Assembly (NCBI GenBank): GCA_019425015.1
Contig: JAHYYJ010000012.1
Location: 14,878-78,877 of the forward strand
Source: Collinsella sp.
GTDB taxonomy: Bacteria; Actinomycetota; Coriobacteriia; Coriobacteriales; Coriobacteriaceae
DNA length: 64,000 nt
Direction of reading: 5' to 3'
Part shown: piece by piece, positions 26,364 to 34,217 of the stretch
Numbering within the stretch: position 1 is the first letter of the stretch
How the letters are laid out: each line of letters begins with the position of its first letter
Program-made: the position numbers and the translations under genes
The notes under the pieces: generated by a model
What the model was told of the DNA's origin: nothing
Database searches by the model: none
The model's input: only the letters and a program-made list of their open reading frames with translations

Positions 26364-26487
26364 CTAAGAACAAATTTGAGCCAAAACTTGTTCTTAGAAT
26401 TTTATAGCGCCTTCTAAGGCCAAGTTTCTGCAATAAGAAGCGTCAGAAAAACTCTAAGAACAAAATTACGCCCAAACTTGGTCTTAC
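26364..26487. promoter_or_regulatory. pair of dyad operators upstream of the Fic gene
   Basis: 26364-26397 contains CTAAGAACAA ... TTGTTCTTAG, a perfect 10-bp dyad with a 14-bp centre. 26454-26487 repeats it with one change in the right arm (TTGGTCTTAC). The copies are 90 bp apart between the Fic gene and pdxY. The first begins 11 bp before the Fic start codon. Confidence 0.6.
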
Positions 26488-26574
26488 ATCCGAAGGCAAG
26501 ACTTAGATTGCACTGCGCTACACTTAGTCGCACTGTGGCGCTGCTGCGCCGCGCCCGAACCAAGGGAGACATTC

Positions 26575-27399
26575 ATGAAGAACACTCAGCTGCTGCTGAT
26601 CAACGATATGTGCGGCTACGGCAAGGTCGCGCTCTCCGCCATGCTGCCGGTGCTGTCGCACATGGGCTACCGTATCCACAATCTGCCGACGGCACTTGTG
26701 TCCGATACGCTCAACTACCCCAAGTTCTACATCCACGACACCACCGAGTACGTGCGTCAAAGCCTCGCTATCTGGGAGGAGCTCGGCTTTGAGTTCGACG
26801 CCATCTCCACCGGCTTTATCGTGACCGAGGAAGAGACGCGCATCATCTCGGACTTTTGCCACCGCCGCGGGCAAAAGGGCACCAAGGTGTTCGTCGACCC
26901 CATCATGGGCGACAACGGCAAGCTCTATGCGGGCGTGCCCGAGTCCACGATCGGTCTCATGAGGCACCTGCTCGAGTGCGCCGATTACGCGGTGCCCAAC
27001 TACACCGAGGCCTGTCTGCTCACCGATACGCCTATTGCAGAGCAGATCACGCCCGATGAGGCCCGCGCCCTTGTGGACGCCGTGCGCGAGCTGGGTGCCA
27101 AATCGGTGGTCATTACGAGCGCCGTGGTCAATGGCACGAACGCGGTTATCGGTTACGACTATGTGGCGGGGGAGTACTTCACGATTCCCTTTGACCTGAT
27201 TCCGGTCTATTTCCCGGGCACGGGCGACACGTTCTCGGCGGTGCTCGTCGGCCGCGTTATGGCAGGCTGGAGTCTGCAGCGCGCGACGTCCGATGCCATG
27301 CGCGTGGTGGCTGAGCTTATCGAGCGCAATGCCGATCAAGAGGACAAGTCGGCCGGCCTGCCCATCGAGGCCTGCTTGGACGTGATCGACCATGAGTAA
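26575..27399 (+). CDS. pdxY: pyridoxal/pyridoxamine kinase (PfkB/ribokinase-like)
   Basis: A 274-residue kinase that phosphorylates B6 vitamers in the salvage route to pyridoxal 5'-phosphate. Early INDMCGYGKVAL matches the substrate loop of the family, DPIMGDNGKLY is the characteristic central motif, and GTGDTFSAVLVG carries the catalytic Asp and anion hole. Length is normal. AGGGAGACATTC precedes the ATG. The following gene overlaps it by 8 bp. Confidence 0.88.
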   Translation: MKNTQLLLINDMCGYGKVALSAMLPVLSHMGYRIHNLPTALVSDTLNYPKFYIHDTTEYVRQSLAIWEELGFEFDAISTGFIVTEEETRIISDFCHRRGQKGTKVFVDPIMGDNGKLYAGVPESTIGLMRHLLECADYAVPNYTEACLLTDTPIAEQITPDEARALVDAVRELGAKSVVITSAVVNGTNAVIGYDYVAGEYFTIPFDLIPVYFPGTGDTFSAVLVGRVMAGWSLQRATSDAMRVVAELIERNADQEDKSAGLPIEACLDVIDHE

Positions 27400-27721
27400 T
27401 GCTGGCGAGGGCGGCGTCAAGCCTGCGGGCGAGAACAAGCCGCTCGGCGCGCCGCGTGGCAAGCGTCCGCGTATCCGCGTGAGCTGCGTGGACCAGCTAG
27501 GTGCGTGCCGCTGCCACCATGGTCACAAGCCGGGCGACGTTTTTGACTTCGACCGAGACCGCGGCAAGATGTGCGCCATGGCCTGTCATGTGGGCTTTCC
27601 CTATATCGATATCCTGCGCTATGGCGGAACCGTGCCTGGCAACGAGCCTGGTACGGCAAAGTTCTGCTGCCCCGAGGTCGACACCCTCAACGTCTGGCTT
27701 GCCGAGATCGTCGACGAATAG
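27392..27721 (+). CDS. TIGR04076-like small Cys-rich protein
   Basis: A 109-residue protein. Residues ~25-109 follow the pattern of the TIGR04076 family: xVxCVD near the start, then GHKPGDVF, CAMACHVGFPYIDILRYGG and a CPE near the end. It has eight or so Cys and several His, including CRCHHGH and FCCPE, which suggests a metal or cluster site; this is inference. The family function is unknown to me. The start ATG lies inside the last codons of the B6 kinase gene, so the two are co-translated. Confidence 0.75.
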   Translation: MSNAGEGGVKPAGENKPLGAPRGKRPRIRVSCVDQLGACRCHHGHKPGDVFDFDRDRGKMCAMACHVGFPYIDILRYGGTVPGNEPGTAKFCCPEVDTLNVWLAEIVDE

Positions 27722-27722
27722 G

Positions 27723-27816
27723 TGAGCGTGGATTTTCTCCCGTTTAGAGCGCACTTGAATGCTCAAAGTGGGAGAAAATCCACGCTCATTTTTCATGCGG
27801 GAGATTATCCACGCTC
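27723..27816. terminator. long hairpin with an extra third arm
   Basis: TGAGCGTGGATTTTCTCCC (27723-27741) pairs with 27770-27788 over 19 bp and is followed by TTTTTC. A further copy of the right arm, GGGAGATTATCCACGCTC (27799-27816), lies downstream and could compete for the left arm. It separates the convergent genes at 27721 and 27854. Confidence 0.75.
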
Positions 27817-27853
27817 GTTTCGCGCCGAAGGCGTGGCCTGCGACCTCGCTTTC

Positions 27854-28300
27854 CTACAGCTGCTCGAGCATAGCGGCGCAACCGGCGAGCACGTCGCGGT
27901 AGGTGGCATCGAAATTGCCGGTGTACCAGGGATCGGCCACGTCGCCGGGGCGCCCGGTCCAATCGAGCAAGCGCGTAATCTTGCCGTCGGGGTCGTCGCC
28001 AAAGATGCGACGCAGGCCACGCGTGTTCTCAGCATCCATATAGACAATGTGGTCCCAGTTGCCATACTCTGCTCGACGAGCCTGGCGGGCACGGTGCGCA
28101 ACGACGGGAATCCCGACTTCGCGCAGCTTGGCGACCGTGCCATGATGCGGCGGGTTGCCGATCTCCTCAGTTGAGGTCGCTGCGGAATCGATGACAAACT
28201 CCGCCTCGCGCCCAGCGCGGCGCACGAGCTCGGTAAACACCGACTCAGCCATCGTCGAGCGGCAGATATTCCCATGACAGATAAACAGTACGCGTTGCAT
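27854..28300 (-). CDS. low-molecular-weight protein tyrosine phosphatase
   Basis: A 148-residue phosphatase. The P-loop CHGNICRS (Cys8, Arg14) follows the first strand VLFI, and the general-acid Asp lies in DPWYTGNFD near the C terminus. The length is normal. ATG 28300 was chosen because AAAGGA precedes it and the P-loop then sits at the usual position. In other bacteria such enzymes dephosphorylate tyrosine kinases or arginine-phosphorylated proteins; no kinase is adjacent here. Confidence 0.9.
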   Translation of the reverse strand: MQRVLFICHGNICRSTMAESVFTELVRRAGREAEFVIDSAATSTEEIGNPPHHGTVAKLREVGIPVVAHRARQARRAEYGNWDHIVYMDAENTRGLRRIFGDDPDGKITRLLDWTGRPGDVADPWYTGNFDATYRDVLAGCAAMLEQL

Positions 28301-28351
28301 ATGCGGTTTCCTTTCGATCGCCATCATCGAGCTCGAGTATCGCATCTGTGC

Positions 28352-29587
28352 TTACGCTCTCGCCCGCTTGCGCTCCCAGCGAGCCAACTTAATCGTCACC
28401 AGCGTAAGCGCCCAGGCCACAAGCGAGAACGCGGCACCAACCGCGCCAACGTAGGCAATGCCAACGCTGCTCACCACGGCGCCGCCCACTGCGGTGCCAA
28501 ACGAAATGCCGAGGTTAAACGCCATGGGTTCTACCGAGCTCGCGAGTACCATCGATTTGGGATGGCGGCTGCGCGCCACGTCCATAAAGTGCGTGATGCA
28601 TGACACCGAGAACAGGTACATGAGCAGCGCTAGGCTAAAGACAAAGACCAGCGCGAGCGGCATGGTGTCGCCCACGGCAAACAGCCCGAGTAACGCCGCA
28701 GCTTGCAGCACAAACGTCACAAGCAGCGCCTTCATGCCAAAGCGCGCGTCGATCCATCCGCCCAAGATGTTCGAGACCAGGCAGAACACGCCGTAGGCCA
28801 TAAGCGTGGTGCTTGCCTGAACAGTGCCCATGCCCAGCACCTGCTCAAGATAAGGCGTCACGTAGCCGTAGAACACATAGACCGATCCCACGCCAAACAA
28901 AAAGATGAGCATGCCGGTGATGATGCTCGGTTCGCGTAGCAGACCCGCCTGCTCGCGGAAGGTAGCGGGTTCGTCGGTCTGTCCGGCGCGCGGCATAAAC
29001 GCCACGAGCGCTCCGCAGATCAAAACGGCAAAGGTCAGCGTACCGTACATGGCCACGTGCCAGTCGAGCGTGTCGGCCACAAACTTGCCAATCGAGGTCA
29101 CAAAGACCATCGCCACGGAAAACGCGCCGTACACGACCGAGATGGCAAGCGAAGTTTGCTGCGGGGACAGCAGCTCGGGGATGTACGTCACGCCCACGGC
29201 GAGCAGTGCGCCCGAGACGGATCCCAGGACAATGCGCGAGATAAACAGTACCTGGAAGTTGGGCGCCAACGCCATGACCAGATTGCCGAGCACAAAGATA
29301 ATGCTGTAGCACACGAGCAGCTGGTAACGACGGAAGCGCCCCGTGCTGAGCGCAAGCACCGGCGTCGCGATGGCGTAGACCAGTGCAAAAACGCTGATGA
29401 GCTGGCCCGCAGCGGCAAGCGATATGCCGAGTTCCGTCGCCAAGTCACTTTCGATGCCGATGACCACGAACTCGGAGCAGCCGAGCGAGAATCCCAGCAG
29501 CACGAGCAGCGCCAGGCAGAGCCTGGTGCGCGCGGGGGAGAGCGCGGCGGCGGTTGACTTACTTTTAGGCGTGGTTGCGGCGGTCAA
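28352..29587 (-). CDS. MFS transporter, DHA1 / arabinose-efflux-like
   Basis: About 411 residues with 12 predicted helices. The N-terminal segment GFSLGCSEFVVIGI and the motif LALSTGRFRRYQLL after helix 2 fit the DHA1 drug:H+ antiporter family (AraJ/YdhP-like). The start is uncertain: TTG 29587 has TGGAG upstream at a good distance; a longer frame would start at TTG 29635. It is divergent from the LpdD-Idi-like gene, with about 160 bp between them. The substrate is unknown. Confidence 0.82.
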   Translation of the reverse strand: MTAATTPKSKSTAAALSPARTRLCLALLVLLGFSLGCSEFVVIGIESDLATELGISLAAAGQLISVFALVYAIATPVLALSTGRFRRYQLLVCYSIIFVLGNLVMALAPNFQVLFISRIVLGSVSGALLAVGVTYIPELLSPQQTSLAISVVYGAFSVAMVFVTSIGKFVADTLDWHVAMYGTLTFAVLICGALVAFMPRAGQTDEPATFREQAGLLREPSIITGMLIFLFGVGSVYVFYGYVTPYLEQVLGMGTVQASTTLMAYGVFCLVSNILGGWIDARFGMKALLVTFVLQAAALLGLFAVGDTMPLALVFVFSLALLMYLFSVSCITHFMDVARSRHPKSMVLASSVEPMAFNLGISFGTAVGGAVVSSVGIAYVGAVGAAFSLVAWALTLVTIKLARWERKRARA

Positions 29588-29748
29588 GGTTGTCACTCCA
29601 ATGTCGCATGAATAAGCGGGATTCAATCCCTGCAACTCTAACAGAATGTGTCAGGTGCCTGCCTCCTTTGTCGCAGGCTGCGCTTGCCTGTATAGTCGCA
29701 ATACAGGCGAAGATGGTCTCAGGTACATTGCGGGCGACAGGAGATCCC

Positions 29749-30696
29749 ATGGGTATGCACACGACAAAGGTTGTAGTGGGCGAGGGCAAGTTTGCGCTCG
29801 AGGCCCAGTTGACGGTGACGCCGCGAGGCATGGCGGTGTACGCCTGCTCGCCGGAGTTTGCGCACCTGGGCGCCACGGCGCAGGCCATTCCTCGCCCCGA
29901 GCCCGGCCGTACGGCGACGGTGAGCATCCTGGCCGTTCCGTGCCATCGAGACGAGATCCCGGCGCACGATATTGCGGCGGCGCTGGCCACGCGCTTTGGC
30001 GTGCCGGTAGTTGCAAGCACGGGTTTTCATGTGGAGAACGCGACCGCGGACGACTTGCGGCGCATGCTCGATACCACCAAGGAACTCATCGCCGCGCTCG
30101 AGGAGGCCGCAGCCCGCATTCTGCGCGCCGGCTGGGATGAGGGCGGCGCAGGCGCCGAGGTCGTGGCGGTCGATGCCGCGACCGGCGAGGCGCTTGGCCC
30201 CGTCGACCGCATCGAGGCCCATACCGGCGAGGGAATCCTGCATCAGGCATTTCTGACGCTTCTGGTCGAGGGCCAGGGCGAAGACGCGCGCCTGCTGCTC
30301 TGTCGTCGCAGTCCGCTCAAACGCCTGTGGGGCGGGGTGCTGGCCGATAGCTGTGCCGGCCATCCGCTCCCCGGGGAAGACGTCGCGGCCGCCACGGCAC
30401 GTCGCATCAACGAAGAGCTTGGCATCACGCGCGAGCCCGATCATCTCAAGCACCTCGGTCACGTGGTGTACCGCGAGGACCATGGCGACGGCCGCTGCGA
30501 GTGCGAATGGTGCGAGGTGTTCGCAGCCCATGTTGAGCCGGGCGAGCTGCATATCAACCAAGAGGAGATCTCGGAAGTGCGCCGCGTGGCTCCGTCCGAG
30601 CTCAAAGGCTACCTGCAGGGTCACCCCGAGCAGCTGGCCCCCTGGCTCCGCGAGGCTCTGGAGGTCCCCTCCATCCGCGCAGCCCTCGCTATGTGA
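29749..30696 (+). CDS. fusion: LpdD-like prenyl-flavin chaperone domain + IPP-isomerase-like NUDIX domain
   Basis: A 315-residue two-domain protein. Residues ~5-122 resemble LpdD, the small third subunit of gallate/hydroxybenzoate decarboxylases that helps prenylated FMN reach UbiD enzymes: HLGATAQAIP, then CHRDEIPAHDIA and TGFHVENATADDL. Residues ~150-310 resemble type I isopentenyl-diphosphate isomerase: His158 and His165 (AHTGEGILHQAF), His205 (CAGHP), and Glu251/Glu253 (ECEWCEVFAA) match the metal ligands and catalytic Glu. The catalytic Cys position is Ala203, with Cys202 next to it. The ATG has AGGAG upstream. Downstream lie a carrier, ubiD and ubiX, which strongly supports a role in prenyl-FMN supply. 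Domain names are by recognition of motifs, not by search. Confidence 0.8.
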   Translation: MGMHTTKVVVGEGKFALEAQLTVTPRGMAVYACSPEFAHLGATAQAIPRPEPGRTATVSILAVPCHRDEIPAHDIAAALATRFGVPVVASTGFHVENATADDLRRMLDTTKELIAALEEAAARILRAGWDEGGAGAEVVAVDAATGEALGPVDRIEAHTGEGILHQAFLTLLVEGQGEDARLLLCRRSPLKRLWGGVLADSCAGHPLPGEDVAAATARRINEELGITREPDHLKHLGHVVYREDHGDGRCECEWCEVFAAHVEPGELHINQEEISEVRRVAPSELKGYLQGHPEQLAPWLREALEVPSIRAALAM

Positions 30697-30720
30697 AAAA
30701 AGACAGTCCCTTTGCCACAT
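30691..30720. repeat. degenerate GACAAAGGGAC hairpin
   Basis: ATGTGAAAAAAGACAGTCCCTTTGCCACAT-like sequence, a decayed member of the family; it starts at the TGA stop of the fusion gene. Confidence 0.45.
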
Positions 30721-30722
30721 CC

Positions 30723-30788
30723 AAACCGTCACAACATTTGATGAAAATCTCGAAAACGAGGAAAAGCGTCGAATGTTGTGACGCTTTT
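30723..30788. repeat. 66-bp repeat, copy 1, two competing hairpins
   Basis: Identical over 66 bp to 35804-35869. CGTCACAACATT (30727-30738) pairs with AATGTTGTGACG (30772-30783) around an inner CTCG-AAAA-CGAG hairpin. Alternatively AAAAGCGTC pairs with GACGCTTTT at the 3' end. Both share the GACG bases, so only one can form. A T run follows. It precedes the DASS carrier gene by about 150 bp. Confidence 0.7.
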
Positions 30789-30938
30789 TGTCCAGAGGAT
30801 CGCTTCTCATCCAAAAATCCCGCTTGACTGTATTGCCACAACACAGCGCAACGTAAGGGGTGTCCGATAACGGGCGCCCCTTTTTAAGTGGCAACGTGGC
30901 CGCGAATCCGGAGCGCCCCCAACAAGAAAGGTGGGGAG

Positions 30939-32396
30939 ATGGAAGCGGAAAAGAAGGCGTTTAAGATCACCAAGCGCGAAATTGGCTTTGTGCTGGGTAT
31001 CGTTGTCTTTTTGCTGGTGAAGTTTCTTCCTTTGGCGGAGCTGAGCTCGACGGTCGAGCTCACGGTCGGCGCTCAGACCTGTCTGGCACTGACGCTCGCC
31101 ACGGTGGTGTTCTGGGCATGTGGCGTGGCACAGCCGGGCTTTGTGGGCCTGCTCTACTGCGCGCTGCTCGTTCTGTTCAAGGTGTGCGTGGACGACACGG
31201 GCGCCGCGAGCATCTCGGCGACGGTCGCCTCCACGTTTAGCTCGTGGACTAAGGCCACTATGTGGCTCGTCATCGGCGCCTACCTCATCGCCAGTGCGGT
31301 CAAGGAGTCGGGCCTGGGCGAGCGCATCGCCTATGCGTTCATGCTCAAGTTCGTGCGCGACGCCAAGTCGCTCATCATCTCGATCTTCGCGCTTACTTTT
31401 GTGCTGTCGCTGCTGATCCCTCATCCGTTCCCCCGCGCCTTCCTCATCCTCGCCGTCGTCTCGGTCATCGCCGAGTCCGCCGGCTACGGTGACGACGACC
31501 GCGGCAAGCTCGGCTTCCTCGTGTTTGCCGCTGCCGCCCCGGGCTCCATGTTCTTCCTGACGGGCGACTCCACGCTCAACCCGCTCGTTGCGCAGTACAG
31601 CGCCGAGGCCGGCGGCATGAGCCCGTCCTTTGTCGACTGGTTCCTGTACATGAGCGTGCCTATGCTGGTCGCGCTGCTGTGCACCCTGTTCCTGGGTCTC
31701 TTCCTCTTTAAGCCCAGCAAGGAGCTCGTCTACGATCGCGAGCAGATCGTGGCCAAGCAGGCCGCGCTCGGCAAGCTCTCCGTCAAGGAGATTCGCACCA
31801 TCGTGTGGCTTGTCATCGCCATCGCGCTGTGGCTCACCGTCTCGGGCGACTATATCGGCTGGGTCACCCTGGCCATCGGCGTCTGCCTCGCCATGCCCAT
31901 CATCGGCGAGGTCCTCACCCCCGCCAGCTGGAACGCTGTCGACATCAAATCCCTCATGTTCCTGACGGCCGCCATGGCCGTGGGTTCCGTGGGCGGCGCC
32001 ACCGGCATGAACGCCTGGATCGCCGACGTGGTGCTTCCCAGTTCCGTGCCCGAGAACATCTTCCTGTTCGCCCTGCTTGTCGCCGCGCTCTCCATGATCA
32101 TCCACATGTTCATGGGCTCGGTCATGGCCGTGCTCGGCGTGTGCGTGCCGGCGTTCATCAGCTTCGCGGCCGGCTCCAGCGTGAGCCCGCTCGCCGTGGC
32201 GCTCATCGTCTTCACGTCCATCAACATCCACTACATCCTGCCGCTCCACAACCTGCCGATCCTTATCGGCGAGGGCAAGGACGCCGGCGGCTACACCTCC
32301 AAAGAGGCTATGCGCATGGGCATTCCCCTCACTGTGGTCGTCTTTATCGTCGTGCTGGTCGAGGCCGCCTGGTTCCACCTCTTTGGCCTGATGTAA
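30939..32396 (+). CDS. DASS/SLC13-family anion transporter
   Basis: A 485-residue carrier with about 12 hydrophobic segments. Two internally similar regions with hairpin-like SNT-type segments (PGSMFFLTGDSTLNPL and the region GAASFSAGSSVSPLAV-like FAAGSSVSPLAV) fit the divalent anion:Na+ symporter fold. ATG 30939 follows AAAGGTGGGGAG. Members carry di- and tricarboxylates, and some act on aromatic acids. Its place between the LpdD-Idi-like gene and ubiD suggests that it imports the acid that UbiD decarboxylates; this is inference. Confidence 0.82.
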   Translation: MEAEKKAFKITKREIGFVLGIVVFLLVKFLPLAELSSTVELTVGAQTCLALTLATVVFWACGVAQPGFVGLLYCALLVLFKVCVDDTGAASISATVASTFSSWTKATMWLVIGAYLIASAVKESGLGERIAYAFMLKFVRDAKSLIISIFALTFVLSLLIPHPFPRAFLILAVVSVIAESAGYGDDDRGKLGFLVFAAAAPGSMFFLTGDSTLNPLVAQYSAEAGGMSPSFVDWFLYMSVPMLVALLCTLFLGLFLFKPSKELVYDREQIVAKQAALGKLSVKEIRTIVWLVIAIALWLTVSGDYIGWVTLAIGVCLAMPIIGEVLTPASWNAVDIKSLMFLTAAMAVGSVGGATGMNAWIADVVLPSSVPENIFLFALLVAALSMIIHMFMGSVMAVLGVCVPAFISFAAGSSVSPLAVALIVFTSINIHYILPLHNLPILIGEGKDAGGYTSKEAMRMGIPLTVVVFIVVLVEAAWFHLFGLM

Positions 32397-32491
32397 GCGG
32401 TCGAGCGCTTGGGCTGTAAGCAGCCGAGTGCTCGAACTGCGAGTGGCCGAGCGTCCCATCTATGAGCGCCGCGGCCCCACTACGTTACCCA

Positions 32492-32517
32492 GCCCGGCGG
32501 CATCCTCGCCGCCGGGC
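32492..32517 (+). terminator. GC-rich hairpin before ubiD
   Basis: GCCCGGCGGC (32492-32501) pairs with GCCGCCGGGC (32508-32517) with a 6-base loop. There is no T run; it ends about 10 bases before the ubiD ribosome binding site and may stabilise or attenuate rather than terminate. Confidence 0.55.
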
Positions 32518-32539
32518 GCTCTCCCGAAAGGAGCATGCT

Positions 32540-34027
32540 ATGTCCACTACCGATGCTTCCCAGATCCACGACCTGCGCTCCGCGCTCGACTTTTTGCGCG
32601 AGATGCCGGGCCAGCTGCTCGAGACCGACACCCAGGTCGATCCGGACGCCGAGGTCTCGGGCGTCTATCGCCACGTCGGTGCCGGCGGCACCGTTATGCG
32701 CCCGACCAAAGAGGGCCCGGCGATGGTCTTCAACAACGTCAAGGGCTTTGACGATGCCAAGGTCTGCATCGGCATGCTTGCCAGCCGCAAGCGCGTTGCC
32801 GCCCTGCTCGACCTGGACGAGGAGCACCTGGGCCTCGAGATCGGCAAGCGCTTCGAGAACCTGATCGCGCCCGAGCAGATCGCCGAGGGTGCGCACGTCG
32901 ACTGTCAGGAGGTCGTGTACAAGGCGACCGACGAGGGCTTTGACCTGCGCAAGATCGTTCCCGCTCCCACCAACACGCCCGTCGATGGCGGCCCCTACAT
33001 CACCATGGGCCTCGCCTACGGCACGAGCCCCGACGGCTCCCAGTCCGACGTGACCATCCACCGCTTCTCCTGCGTCGACAAGGATAAGCTTGCCATGTGG
33101 ATTACCCCCGGCAGCCGTCACCTGGGCGCGTTCTTTGACGAGTACTGCCAGCGCGGCGAAGACATGCCCATCTCCATCTCCATCGGTTTGGACCCCGCCG
33201 TGTACATGTGCTGCGGTTTTGAGGCTCCCACCACACCGCTCGGCTTCAACGAGCTGCAAATTGCCGGCGCCCTGCGCGGCCACGCTGTCGAGCTTGCCGA
33301 CTGCGTCACCGTTCCGCAGAAGTGCATCGCCAATGCCGAGTACGTGCTCGAGGGCTACCTCATGCACGACGAGACCATCAACGAGGACGTCAACGGCCAC
33401 GGCTACGCCATGCCCGAGTTCCCCGGCTACACCGGCGGCGCCAAGGTCTGCCCGGTGATCAAGATCACCGCCGTCACCACGCGTGTCAACCCCATTATGG
33501 AGAGCTGCATCGGCCCTTCGCACGAGCACGTGTCCATGGCCGGCATCCCCACCGAGGCTTCCATCTACAAGATGGTCGAGACCGCTATCCCGGGCCGCCT
33601 GCTCAACGTCCACGCTGCACCCTGCGGCGGCGGCAAGTTCGTTGCCATCATGCAGTTTAAGAAGTCGAGCAAAAATGACGAGGGCCGTCAGCGCAACGCC
33701 GCCATGCTCGCCTTCTCGGCATTCTCCGAGCTCAAGCATGTGATCTTGGTTGACGAGGATGTCGACATCTTTGATATGAGCGACGTGATGTGGGCCATGA
33801 CCACGCGCTTCCAGGCCGACGTGGACCTCATCGCCATCCCCGGCTGCCACTGCCACGTGCTCGACCCGTCCAACGACCCCGCGTTCGACCCTTCGATCCG
33901 CGAGCACGGCATCGCCTGCAAGGCCATCTTCGACTGCACGGTCCCGTTCGACCTCAAGAAGAACTTCATCCGCTCGCAGTTCATGGAGATCGACAAGGAC
34001 AAGTGGGCAGCGGAGCTTTCTTTCTAA
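32540..34027 (+). CDS. UbiD-family prenylated-FMN-dependent decarboxylase (gallate/hydroxybenzoate type)
   Basis: A 495-residue protein, the normal UbiD length. HRFSCVDKDKLAMWI (Arg175) matches the conserved active-site Arg region and EYVLEGYLMHDET (Glu271) the LEG segment that carries an active-site Glu; PEFPGYTGG matches the PEGPYGDHTGY region. GAAAGGAG lies before ATG 32540. UbiX 190 bp downstream would make the cofactor and the LpdD-like protein upstream would help load it. The set resembles lpdBCD / shdBCD clusters rather than ubiquinone synthesis, which anaerobic Coriobacteriia do not carry out. The substrate may be a hydroxybenzoate such as gallate or protocatechuate, which is not shown by sequence. 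Confidence 0.9.
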   Translation: MSTTDASQIHDLRSALDFLREMPGQLLETDTQVDPDAEVSGVYRHVGAGGTVMRPTKEGPAMVFNNVKGFDDAKVCIGMLASRKRVAALLDLDEEHLGLEIGKRFENLIAPEQIAEGAHVDCQEVVYKATDEGFDLRKIVPAPTNTPVDGGPYITMGLAYGTSPDGSQSDVTIHRFSCVDKDKLAMWITPGSRHLGAFFDEYCQRGEDMPISISIGLDPAVYMCCGFEAPTTPLGFNELQIAGALRGHAVELADCVTVPQKCIANAEYVLEGYLMHDETINEDVNGHGYAMPEFPGYTGGAKVCPVIKITAVTTRVNPIMESCIGPSHEHVSMAGIPTEASIYKMVETAIPGRLLNVHAAPCGGGKFVAIMQFKKSSKNDEGRQRNAAMLAFSAFSELKHVILVDEDVDIFDMSDVMWAMTTRFQADVDLIAIPGCHCHVLDPSNDPAFDPSIREHGIACKAIFDCTVPFDLKKNFIRSQFMEIDKDKWAAELSF

Positions 34028-34190
34028 GGTTCCGGCGTTCTACCGAACGCCGGACCACTCGACGCTGCGCCCGCGCCTGGCGGGCAATCTGCCCCTCAAC
34101 TGCGAAGGCATGGGCATAAGCCCTATGCCTTCTTGTTTCGGGGCACCTTGCCTCGCCAGACGCGCGCTCACTGACATTGCCCGACCTATA
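34028..34190 (+). ncRNA. three-helix intergenic element, copy D (divergent)
   Basis: Starts one base after the ubiD stop. Helix 1: GGTTCCGGCGTTC / GAACGCCGGACC (34028-34056). Linker CGACGCTGCGC. Helix 2: CTGGCGGGCAATCTGCCCC (34077-34095) with 34140-34159. Helix 3 inside it: GAAGGCAT-GGGC-ATAA-GCCC-T-ATGCCTTC (34104-34132), followed by a T-rich stretch. Same plan as the three closer copies at 37799, 43771 and 59310, with different but paired bases. It lies between ubiD and ubiX. Confidence 0.7.
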
Positions 34191-34217
34191 GCTGCCATTT
34201 TGTTGTTAGGAGTTGTC

